From CAIWHR01 sp963726765 (GTDB taxonomy: Bacteria; Pseudomonadota; Gammaproteobacteria; Burkholderiales; Casimicrobiaceae): a stretch of 64,000 nucleotides of DNA. A program made the translations under genes and the position numbers. Location: positions 434,001 through 498,000 of the forward strand of contig CAVSDH010000011.1 of the NCBI GenBank assembly GCA_963726765.1. The letters are read 5' to 3'. The notes under the pieces were generated by a model. That model worked only from the letters and a program-made list of their open reading frames with translations, had not been told where the DNA came from and ran no database searches. Within the stretch, counting starts at the first letter, position 1, and each line of letters starts with the position of its first letter. Below are positions 32,670 through 41,325 of the stretch, piece by piece.

Positions 32670-32930
32670 GACGTAGGGCAGGACACGATCGAACGCCCAC
32701 TTGACCACGTGGTAGCACTCGCAGGACCGCGCGTCCAGCGCCGCGCGATCGAGTACGGTGTTCCTGACACGGCCGTAGCGGATCAAGCCGACGTCCTGCA
32801 GCTTGCCGGTAGCGTCGGTCACGCCTTCGCGGCGCGCGCCCGCCGTGTTGGCGATCAATTCCTGCGTCACGGAAAGCTCGTTCGATGCCAGGCGATCCAG
32901 GCTCAGCAACAGCCACCCGCATCCTGAGCC
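32670..32930 (-). pseudogene. Remnant of a Crp/Fnr-family regulator (C-terminal HTH)
   Basis: The minus strand encodes the DNA-binding half of a Crp/Fnr regulator: WLLLSLDRLASNELSVTQEL, IANTAGARREGVTDATGKLQ, VGLIRYGRVRNTVLDRAALD and CECYHVVKWAFDRVLP. This matches the betaproteobacterial branch with the RREGVTEAAGKLQ recognition helix. The cyclic-nucleotide-binding N-terminal half is not recognisable upstream, and the frame runs on past the normal end, so the gene is broken or truncated. Full relatives often accompany BON/entericidin/DUF3096 clusters, so it may be the decayed local regulator. Confidence 0.75.
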
Positions 32931-33318
32931 CTGGGGTAGGTACCCCCTAACTCGATTCGAACACGCGCTGCGGAACGGGCAACGAACCTGTGCCAGGACC
33001 TCACCCGCCGGGAAGGATGATCCAGAAGGCGCAGATGGCATACCTCCGTGCCGTCGATTTCGCGGCGCGTCATCTGCTGCCCCTCGCGCGGGCGCGCAAG
33101 CGAGCGATTGTAGGCGACAGATTCCGCCGCCCGTCGTCGCCTCGATGCGCGACCGTGCGCGACCGCTACAATCCTAGCGGATGCAAGTCGGAGGGCGGCG
33201 CCTGGCAAAAAATCATGGCGCAAATGGGGCGGATCGGAATGATCCTTTCCAATTTTCCCTCTGAAACGTGGTATCTACCTCCGCATCCACAAACGATAGG
33301 TCGGGGAGCCCTTCGTAC

Positions 33319-34011
33319 ATGCCGCTCGTAAGCTTCAGACCCACGAAAGCACGACTCGTCATCGAAGACGGCAAGGACAGCGTGCTCGTGATGAAGGTCA
33401 CCGTCGCGAAAGGCGAAACGGTCGAGCTTGCGGGCGGCGGCCGCCTGGAGACGTTGTCGGGCGTTCTGCGCATCCGCGAGCGGAAAGCAAATGCAACGAA
33501 GGCCAACGGAGCCATCGGCGCGCTGATCTTCATCCACGAATCCGGACGGGGCCCCGAATACAGCCCGGCGAAATTCCAGATCAATCTCGGGATGGCGCCC
33601 GACAAGTTCGAACCGCTCCTTCGCGTTGCGCTGTCAGGGCGGCTGCCTAACAAGTTCTTCGTCGACGCCGGCGAGCGCGTGTCGCCGCGCGAAACCCGCG
33701 GGATGTCCTACGGCCTGCGCGGCGACGCCCGGACCAAGGTGTGGGACACGACGACGTTCCGGTCGCTGCCCGTATCCAATTTCGCGATGATCCTGCCGAT
33801 CGACGTTCCGGAGGCGCGCGACAACGGCGTCGCGGTGATGGAGCCGTATCCGGTCGAGTCGATGGCGACCAATGCACAGGTCGCGGAACTGGTCGACGAT
33901 CTTCTCGTGTTCCAGAGCGAGACGCGCAACATGCTCTACGCCATGGTGGCGGTGGTCGCTGTTGTCGTGTTGATGGTGCTCGTTTTCGGGCTGGTGCAGC
34001 TCATCCGCTGA
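33319..34011 (+). CDS. Tail-anchored protein of unknown function
   Basis: A 230-residue protein with no recognised domain. The body is beta-rich and polar (RPTKARLVIEDGKDSVLVMK, GALIFIHESG). A single C-terminal helix (about residues 206-228, YAMVAVVAVVVLMVLVFGLV) would anchor it in the inner membrane with the body in the cytoplasm. No signal peptide is seen. ATG at 33319 is chosen, as the upstream extension to 33268 is low complexity. It is the last gene of the accessory block before the SDR gene. Confidence 0.6.
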   Translation: MPLVSFRPTKARLVIEDGKDSVLVMKVTVAKGETVELAGGGRLETLSGVLRIRERKANATKANGAIGALIFIHESGRGPEYSPAKFQINLGMAPDKFEPLLRVALSGRLPNKFFVDAGERVSPRETRGMSYGLRGDARTKVWDTTTFRSLPVSNFAMILPIDVPEARDNGVAVMEPYPVESMATNAQVAELVDDLLVFQSETRNMLYAMVAVVAVVVLMVLVFGLVQLIR

Positions 34012-34095
34012 CGGCGTCCGGACTGCAATACCGGTTGTCGTCGCAGGCCTCGCATTGCTATCCTCCGGAATTCGACGACGGGGGAGAAACCGACG

Positions 34096-34842
34096 ATGAA
34101 CACGCTCGATTTCGCGAAGCGCATGGCGGTCGTCACCGGGGGGGCCGCCGGCATCGGGCTCGCCATCGCTCGCCGCCTGGTGCAAAGCGGCGCGACGGTC
34201 GCGCTGTGGGACCGTGATCCGGCGGCGCTCGCACGCGCGGAGGCGGAGCTGGGGCACGGAACTCGCGCGCACGCGCTCGACGTCTCCGATCCCGAAGCCG
34301 TGGCGCGCGCCGCGCAGGACACGGAGCGCGCGCTCGGACGGATCGACATTCTCGTCTGCTCGGCCGGCATCACCGGGCCGAACACGACGACGTGGGAATA
34401 TCCGGTCGCCGCGTGGCGGCAGGTGATCGACGTCAATCTCAACGGTCTCTTCTACTGCAACCGGGCGGTGGTGCCGGTGATGCTGAAGAACGACTACGGG
34501 CGCATCGTCAACATCGCGTCGGTCGCCGGCAAGGAAGGCAATCCCAACGCCTCGGCGTACAGCACGTCGAAGGCGGGCGTGATCGGGCTCACGAAATCGC
34601 TCGGCAAGGAGCTCGCGAAGACCGGCATCCGCGCCAATTGCGTGACACCGGCGGCGGTGCGCACTTCCATCTTCGACCAGATGTCGCAGCAGCACATCGA
34701 CTTCATGTTGTCGAAGATTCCGCTGGGACGCTTCGGCGGCGTCGACGAGATCGCGGCGCTGGTGTGCTGGCTCGCGAGCGAGGAATGCAGCTTCTCGACG
34801 GGAGCAGTGTTCGACCTGTCGGGCGGCCGTGCGACCTACTGA
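34096..34842 (+). CDS. Short-chain dehydrogenase/reductase (FabG-like)
   Basis: A 248-residue classical SDR. The nucleotide site is TGGAAGIGLAIA, the NAG motif is CSAGITGP, the catalytic Ser is in NIASVAGKEG, and YSTSKAGVIGL supplies Tyr and Lys. The C-terminal half resembles 3-oxoacyl-ACP reductases and sugar or hydroxyacyl dehydrogenases. The substrate cannot be read from sequence. GGGGGAG precedes the ATG. It converges with the quinone oxidoreductase gene. Confidence 0.92.
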   Translation: MNTLDFAKRMAVVTGGAAGIGLAIARRLVQSGATVALWDRDPAALARAEAELGHGTRAHALDVSDPEAVARAAQDTERALGRIDILVCSAGITGPNTTTWEYPVAAWRQVIDVNLNGLFYCNRAVVPVMLKNDYGRIVNIASVAGKEGNPNASAYSTSKAGVIGLTKSLGKELAKTGIRANCVTPAAVRTSIFDQMSQQHIDFMLSKIPLGRFGGVDEIAALVCWLASEECSFSTGAVFDLSGGRATY

Positions 34843-34851
34843 GCGCTTCGC

Positions 34852-35853
34852 TCACACTGCGAGCACGATCTTGCCGACGTGCGTGTTGGATTCCATCAGC
34901 GCATGCGCAGCGGCGGCCTCGGCGAGCGGAAACACGCGGTGGATGACGGTCTTCACCGCGCCGCTTTCGAGCAGCGGCCAGACGTCGCGCAGGAGCGCCT
35001 GCGCAATGGCAATCTTTCGCTCGACCGGGCTTGCGCGGAGTGTAGAGCCCGTCACCGTCAGGCGTTTCAGCATGATGTGACGCCAGTCGACCTCGACGCG
35101 GCTGCCGCGGAGGAACGCGATGATGACGAGCCGACCTTCGAGTGCCAGGGATTTCAGGTTCTTCTCGACGTAGTCGCCTCCGACCATGTCGAGCACGACG
35201 TCGACTCCGCGCTTCGATGTGATGCGCGCGACCTCGGCCACGAAATCCTGCGCCCGGTAGTTGATCGCGTGCGCAGCGCCCATCGTGCGGCAGAACGCAG
35301 CCTTTTCATCGCTTCCGGCGGTCGCGATCACCGTTGCGCCGAAATGGCACGCGATCTGAATCGCCGTCAAGCCGATGCCGCCCGTTCCACCGTGGATCAG
35401 CACCGTCTCGCCGCGGCGCAGTCGCCCGCGGTCGACGAGGTTGTTCCAGACGGTGAAGAACGTCTCCGGGAGGCTTGCCGCTTCCAGTGGCGTCATTCCT
35501 TTGGGAATCGGCAGACAGAATCCTGCCGGGGTCGTGCAGTACTGCGCGTAACCGCCGCCGGGCGTCAACGCGCAGACCACGTCGCCGACGTTCAACTCGC
35601 CCACGCCTTCGCCGCACGCGACGATTCGCCCCGCGACCTCGAGCCCGATGATGGTCGACGCATCGGCGGGCGGAGGGTACGCGCCCGCGCGCTGCAGGCA
35701 GTCGGGGCGATTGACGCCCGCGGCGGCGACTTCGATCAGTACTTCTCGCGGCTTCGGGCGCGGCACGGGGCCGTCGATCAACGCAAGAACGTCGGGCGGA
35801 CCCGGCTCACGGGCAGCGATATGGCGCATCATCGTCGGCAGGGGCATCGGCAT
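34852..35853 (-). CDS. Zinc-independent quinone oxidoreductase (MDR family, PIG3-like)
   Basis: A 333-residue medium-chain reductase. It has the N-terminal GVNRPDCLQRAGAYPPPADA segment typical of NAD(P)H:quinone oxidoreductases, GLEVAGRIVACGE, and the cofactor loop IHGGTGGIGLTAIQIA. The structural and catalytic zinc Cys sets are missing, as expected for this branch. The start is ATG at 35853, with MMRHIAA at 35832 as an alternative. It is read toward the SDR gene with only ten bases between stops. Confidence 0.92.
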   Translation of the reverse strand: MPMPLPTMMRHIAAREPGPPDVLALIDGPVPRPKPREVLIEVAAAGVNRPDCLQRAGAYPPPADASTIIGLEVAGRIVACGEGVGELNVGDVVCALTPGGGYAQYCTTPAGFCLPIPKGMTPLEAASLPETFFTVWNNLVDRGRLRRGETVLIHGGTGGIGLTAIQIACHFGATVIATAGSDEKAAFCRTMGAAHAINYRAQDFVAEVARITSKRGVDVVLDMVGGDYVEKNLKSLALEGRLVIIAFLRGSRVEVDWRHIMLKRLTVTGSTLRASPVERKIAIAQALLRDVWPLLESGAVKTVIHRVFPLAEAAAAHALMESNTHVGKIVLAV

Positions 35854-35969
35854 CTCGCACGCATTTGACGGAGTCCCATTGTAGCGATCCGTGCGCCGGG
35901 CCGTGCACGATTTCTCGGCTACACTGCCCGCGTCCGCGCACTCGCCATCGACGAATCAGCTGCCGCGCC

Positions 35970-37577
35970 GTGACTTCCCTCAACCTCGCCTTGCTGCTCG
36001 CCGACGCCGCCCGTGCGCTGGCCCCGACAGCCGGCGGTCGCGCTCGGCGGCCGTGTCGTCTGCGATTACGCCGCGCTCGCCAGCCGCGCAGCGCGAATCG
36101 CCGACGCGTTCGAACGCGCGGGGCTGCTCCGCGGCGAACGCGTCGCAATCGTTTCGCGCAATGTTCCGGAATACGTCGAGACCCTGTTCGGATGCTGGTG
36201 GGCGGGACTCGTCGCCGTGCCGGTCAACGCGAAGTTGCATGCACGGGAACTCGCCTTCATTCTCGCGGACAGCGGAGCGCGATGGGCGTTCGTCGACGCG
36301 GCGTGGCGCACGGCGATCAGCGCGGCGATGGACGGCAGCTCCACACTCGAACGGGTGGTCGAGTTCGGGAGCGCGGAGTACGCGATCCTCGAGCGCGGCA
36401 TCGCCGCGCGGCGAGCCCGCGACATGCGGATCGGACGAGCCGGCGTGGCTTTTTTACACGAGCGGCACGACGGGTCGGCCAAAGGGTGTCGTCATCGCGC
36501 ACGGCAATCTGCGCGCGATGAGCCGCTGCTTCCTCGCCGACGTCGAAGGTGTGACGCCGGGCGACGCGATCCTGCATGCCGCGCCGCTGTCGCACGGCTC
36601 CGGACTCTACGTCGTCCCCCACGTTCTTGCAGGCGCGGTCAATGTCATTCCGGAGTCGGGCGGCTTCGATGCCGCCGAAATGTTTTCGCTGCTCGGTGCG
36701 TGGGACGGTGCACTGTTCTTTGCCGCGCCGACGATGGTGAAGCGGCTCGTGGAATCGCCGGCATTGGGCGGCGCGCGACTCGATCGCCTGAAGAGCGTCG
36801 TCTACGGCGGCGGACCGATGTACATCGCCGACTGCAAGGCCGCGCTTGCGGCGCTGGGACCCCGCCTTGCGCAGATCTACGGGCAAGGCGAATCGCCAAT
36901 GACGATCACCGCGATGAATCGCGCGTTGCTTGCCGACGCCCTCGCGCGCGGGGATGACGCTCAGACTCGGATCGGTGGGTGTGGCGCAAACCGGCATCGA
37001 TGTGGTCGTCGCGGATGCGGATGACGTGCCGCTTTCCACCGGCGAGATCGGCGAGGTCCTCGTGCGCGGACCCACCGTCATGTCCGGCTACTGGAACAAT
37101 CCGGACGCGAGTGCCGCGACGCTTGCCAACGGCTGGCTCCACACCGGCGACCTCGGCTCGTTCGACGCCGACGGCTTCCTCACGCTGAAGGACCGCTCGA
37201 AAGACGTCATCATCAGCGGCGGCTCGAACATCTACCCTCGCGAGGTCGAGGAGGTGCTGCAGGCGCATCCGGATGTCGCCGAGGTCGCGGTGATCGGCCA
37301 GGCGGATCCCGAGTGGGGCGAGGTCGTCGTGGCGTGCGTCGTCGCGCGCGGCGATGCGGCGGATCCGGCGGCCCGCCGGGCATTCGAACGGGCGCTCGAC
37401 GCGCTTTGCCTGGAGCGCATCGCGCGGTTCAAGCGGCCGAAGGTGTACGTGTTCGTCTCGGAGCTGCCGAAGAACAACGCAGGGAAGGTGCTGAAGACTG
37501 TGTTGCGCTACCGGTTCCCGCAAAAGGTCCAGCGGGTCTCCCCGCGCATACGAATGCTACCGGGCGGGCGAGCGTAG
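35970..37577 (+). pseudogene. Acyl-CoA synthetase (AMP-forming ligase), three +1 frameshifts
   Basis: An ANL-superfamily ligase that would activate a carboxylic acid through an acyl-AMP to its CoA thioester. Four frame segments tile in order: TSLNLALLLADAARAL (from GTG 35970); VCDYAALASRAARIADAFER to VVEFGSAEY (about 36030-36400); WLFYTSGTTGRPKGVVIAHG (P-loop) to QIYGQGE (about 36420-36940); and VLVRGPTVMSGYWNNPDA, GWLHTGDLGSFD, KDVIISGGSNIYPREVEE and the catalytic-Lys region KNNAGKVLK (about 36965-37577). The frame advances by +1 each time, near 36020, 36400 and 36950, and the total span is 3n. All motifs survive, so sequencing insertions are likely. Confidence 0.85.
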
Positions 37578-39957
37578 TGGCAGCGTGAACGCGAAAGTGG
37601 AGCCTGCGCCCGGTTTGCTTGTCACCCCGATGTTGCCGCCGTGGAGTTCGATGAACTTGCGCGAAATGGCGAGGCCCAATCCGGTCCCCTCGACCTTTTT
37701 CGCTGCCGAACCCACCTGCCTGAATTCCTCGAACACCGCCGCTTGATCCGCCGGCGCGATGCCGACGCCGGTATCGGCCACCGAAACCTCGGCGGCGCCG
37801 TCGCGCACGACGGCGCGAACTTCGATGCGTCCGCCTTCGGGTGTGAACTTCAGGGCGTTGGACAGCAGGTTGAGCAGCACCTGCTTCACCTTGCGCTGAT
37901 CGGCGCGGATCGATCCCAGATGCGGGTCGATCGAATGCACCAGCGCAACGGCGTGGCGGTTCGCGCGCTCGCGCACCAGGATCAGCGCATTCTCGATCGC
38001 CGCAGGCAAGTCGAAGTCGGCGATCTCGAGTTCCATGCGACCCGCCTCTATCTTGGAAAGGTCGAGGATGTCGTTGATGAGGGACAGCAGATGCCGCCCC
38101 GATTCCAGGATGTCGTTCAGGTATTCGGCCTGCTTTTCGTTGACGGCCCCGAACATCTGCTCAGACAGGACCTCGGAGAAGCCGATGATCGCGTTGAGCG
38201 GTGTGCGCAATTCGTGCGACATGTTGGCGAGGAACTCGCTCTTGTGCTGGCTCGCCGTCTCGAGCTGCCCGCTCTTGACTTCGATTTCCCGGAACAGCCG
38301 AGCGTTCTGGATTGCCAGCGCCGACTGCGTGGCGAATGCCTTCAGCAGGTCGATCACTTCGGGGGCGAACTCACCCGCCGTGTTCCGGTGGACGACCAGT
38401 CCGCCGAGCAGGTGGTCGTCACGCAGCAGCGGCACTGCGAGGAGCGACCGGTAGCCCAGTCGGATAAGCGTCTCGCGAAGGCGGCTCTGGTATCCGGGTT
38501 CATTCGCGATATCGCGAATCTGCGCGGGCTCGTGGGATACCGCCATCCGCCCCAGCGCGCCTTCTCCCTTCGGTATCGGCTTGGCCCGCAGCGCTTGAAC
38601 GAGTTCGTCGGGCAGGCGGTCGGTGGTGTGAAGATGAAACTCGCCGCGAATCCCGTCGTACTCGTAGATGGCGCCGCCGGCCATGCCGGCCAGTTTCGTG
38701 GCACGGGACACGATCGTCGACAGCACGGTCGGGAGATCCAGCGACGAGCTGACCGCGTGCCCGACCTCGCCCAATGCCTTCAGCTCGTCTACCGATCGAG
38801 TCAGCTGCGAAGTTCGCGTCTCCAGTTCGGTGAACAGGCGTACGTTCTCGACGGCGATCACCGCCTGGTCGGCGAACGTCTGCAGCAGAGCGATCTGCGA
38901 ATCGGAGAACAGTCGAATCTCCGGTCGCCAGACACCGATCGATCCGATCGCGATGCCGTCGCGCATCATCGGCACGCCAAGGACCGTGCGTGCACCGACT
39001 TGCGAACCTGGTGCGGAAGCAAACTCGGGATCGTTGATCAGGTCGGGCGTCTGGATCACGCGGCATTCCAACGCGGCGCGGCCCGACACGGTGTCTCGCC
39101 CGATTTTCCGAGGGTACCCGCGTTGGAAGCGCGCGCGTTCCACCGACGTCAATCCGGCGGTGGCAGCGAGGCTGAATGTGTCGCCCTCCAGCAGGTAGAC
39201 GCCGCTGAAGGCCGCGCCGCAAAGCGACAGCGCGCTGCTGCACGATGGTCTCGAATACGGGCTGCACGTCGGTTTGCGACTGGCTAATCACCCGCAACAT
39301 CTCGCTCGTTGCGGTCTGCTGCTCCAGCGCGTCGGCGAGGTCGCGATTGCGCGATTCGAGCTCGTTGAACAGCCGCACGTTTTCGATCGCGATCACGGCT
39401 TGGTTTGCGAACGTCTGCAGCAGCGCGATTTGCCGTTCGAAGAACCGCCCTGGATCCGACCTTCCGACGCCGATGGCGCCTATTGGGATCCCATCGCGTA
39501 ACAGAGGGACGGACACCACACTTCGAAAGCCCATGGTGGGCGTCGCCCCGACACCGAGCAGATACTCCGGGTCATGCAGCACGTCCGGGATTTCTACAAC
39601 GCTGCGCGTCAGGATCGCGCGCGCGATTGCGGTCTCGCGACTTGGCGCTCTAGGGTATCGGCGGCGCAGGGCGTCGGCTCCTTCCGGACTCACATCCGCG
39701 AGGGCGGCCAAGTGTATCAGCCCGCCGTCGAACGTCGCGACGAACGCCGAGCGCGCGTGACACAGGTTCAGCGCGGCGGCGGCAATGGTGTCGAACACCG
39801 GCTGTACGTCCGAGCGCGACCGGCTGATCACCTGCAGGATCTCGGCGGTCGCCGACTGCTGCGCGACTGCTTCCGCCAGGCGCTGCCCAAGCTCGCCGAC
39901 CGGCGGCGGCGCCGCCTTGGTAGGTCGATTACCGGCGGGATGGGTCGGGCGCGGCAT
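37557..39957 (-). pseudogene. Triple-GAF sensor histidine kinase, one +1 frameshift
   Basis: A cytoplasmic hybrid-type sensor without membrane helices. It has GAF1 (about residues 45-195), GAF2 (about 225-385, spanning the break) and GAF3 (about 400-555), then HisKA with phosphorylated His in FLANMSHELRTPLN and HATPase_c boxes (NLLSNALKFTPEGG, VADTGVGIAP, GTGLGLAISRKF). No receiver domain follows. The frame breaks near 39225-39240: TIVQQRAVAL in one frame, SALSLCGAAFSGVYLL in the next. The span is 3n+1, and removing one base of CAGCAGC restores 799 residues. GAF1 and GAF2 are close copies, each with SRSDVQPVFDTI / SQTDVQPVFETI starts. Confidence 0.88.
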
Positions 39958-39993
39958 GGGGCCCGGCGAAGCTACGCCGTTGCCCGCGATGGG

Positions 39994-41289
39994 TCAAGAA
40001 TCGCCGGCTGACGCGCCCGCCGGCAACGCCCGGCGAGCGAGGGCGAGCGTCGCCAACGCCGTCGCGTAGCCGATCGCGAGCAACCACAATGTCGGGCGCA
40101 TCCCGATGCCTTCGGCCAGCACTGCACCGGCAAGCGCTCCGACCGGGGTGAGAAGGCCGTTCGCGACCTGGAAAGTCCCCGCGGCGCGGCCGAGCGCGTC
40201 GGGCGGCAGCAGGCGCTGACGCAATGTCGTCTCGGTGATGAGGTAGACCGTCAGCACGCCGTCGCCGATGACCTGCGTGGCGATCAGGAACGTCATGGCG
40301 ATCAGCGGTATCGGCGGCGCGAGCGGGATCAATACCTGCATCGCTGCGCCAATGGCGAGCGAAACGATCAACGTTCGGCGCGGACCCCAGTGTGCGGCCG
40401 CGCGGCCGGCCAGCATCGCACCGGCCAATCCGCCGATCCCGCCGCAGCCGATGGCGATGCCCAGCTGGGTCGGCGTGAGAGCAAGATCGCGCAGCGCGAA
40501 GAGCGTGTAGAGCGATGCCATGAAGCTGCCGAAGAGCGTCATCAGCGCGTGCGCGACGAACAGTGCGCGGACCGCGGAATCGCGCCAGACCACATGGATC
40601 CCGATGCGGACGTCGGTCAGGAACGACATCGCGGCAGAGGACCCCGCAACCCGTTCGTCGTTGCGGATTCGCGCGATGAGCAGCGCAGAGGCGACGAACG
40701 TGAGCGCGTCGACGACGATGGCGACCGGCGCCGTCAGCCACGCGACCAGCGCGCCGCCCAGTGCCGGCCCCGATATCTCGGCGACGGCATCGGCGGCCTC
40801 GCGCTTGCCGTTGGCATCCTGCAACCGTTCACGGCCGACGAGATCGGCGATGAACACGTGATCGGCCAGCTCGAAGAGGACGGTCGCGACTCCGGTGATC
40901 GCAGCGACAGCGTAGAGCAGCGGCATCGAGAGGGTCCCCGAATACGCCGCGGCCGGAATCGCAAGCAGCGCGATGGCGCGCACGAGATCGGCGCCGATCA
41001 GAATGGGCCGCCGCCGGTGGCGATCGACCCAGCCGCCACCCAGCCACGCGAAAAGCGCGCGCGGAAGCGTCAGCGTGACGGCCAGCAGTCCGAGATCGAG
41101 CGCACCGGCACCGGCGACCAGTATTGCGGCCATCGGCAGCGCGGTGCGCGTGATCCTCGAACCGACGGCCGAAACGCCCTGCGCGCTCCAAAGCAGAAGG
41201 AAATCGCGGTGACGCCACAAGCTGCCGTTCGGCTGCCGGGCGTGCCCGTCGTCAATCAACGAGCGCCCGTCCGCGCGATTTCTGATCAC
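39994..41289 (-). CDS. MFS transporter (EntS-like multidrug or siderophore exporter type)
   Basis: A 431-residue major facilitator with 12 predicted helices. The N-terminal half carries the motif-A-like GGGWVDRHRRRPILIGADLVRA loop. The pattern LWSAQGVSAVGSRITRTALPM at the start is typical of the EntS/MFS_3 exporter branch. Substrate is unknown. ATG at 41289 is the longest start. MAAILVAG-region starts are too late. It lies between dnaE and the sensor-kinase gene, all on the minus strand. Confidence 0.85.
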   Translation of the reverse strand: MIRNRADGRSLIDDGHARQPNGSLWRHRDFLLLWSAQGVSAVGSRITRTALPMAAILVAGAGALDLGLLAVTLTLPRALFAWLGGGWVDRHRRRPILIGADLVRAIALLAIPAAAYSGTLSMPLLYAVAAITGVATVLFELADHVFIADLVGRERLQDANGKREAADAVAEISGPALGGALVAWLTAPVAIVVDALTFVASALLIARIRNDERVAGSSAAMSFLTDVRIGIHVVWRDSAVRALFVAHALMTLFGSFMASLYTLFALRDLALTPTQLGIAIGCGGIGGLAGAMLAGRAAAHWGPRRTLIVSLAIGAAMQVLIPLAPPIPLIAMTFLIATQVIGDGVLTVYLITETTLRQRLLPPDALGRAAGTFQVANGLLTPVGALAGAVLAEGIGMRPTLWLLAIGYATALATLALARRALPAGASAGDS

Positions 41290-41325
41290 CGGCGGCGAAA
41301 GCGGCGTCCGGAACCACGAAAAACT

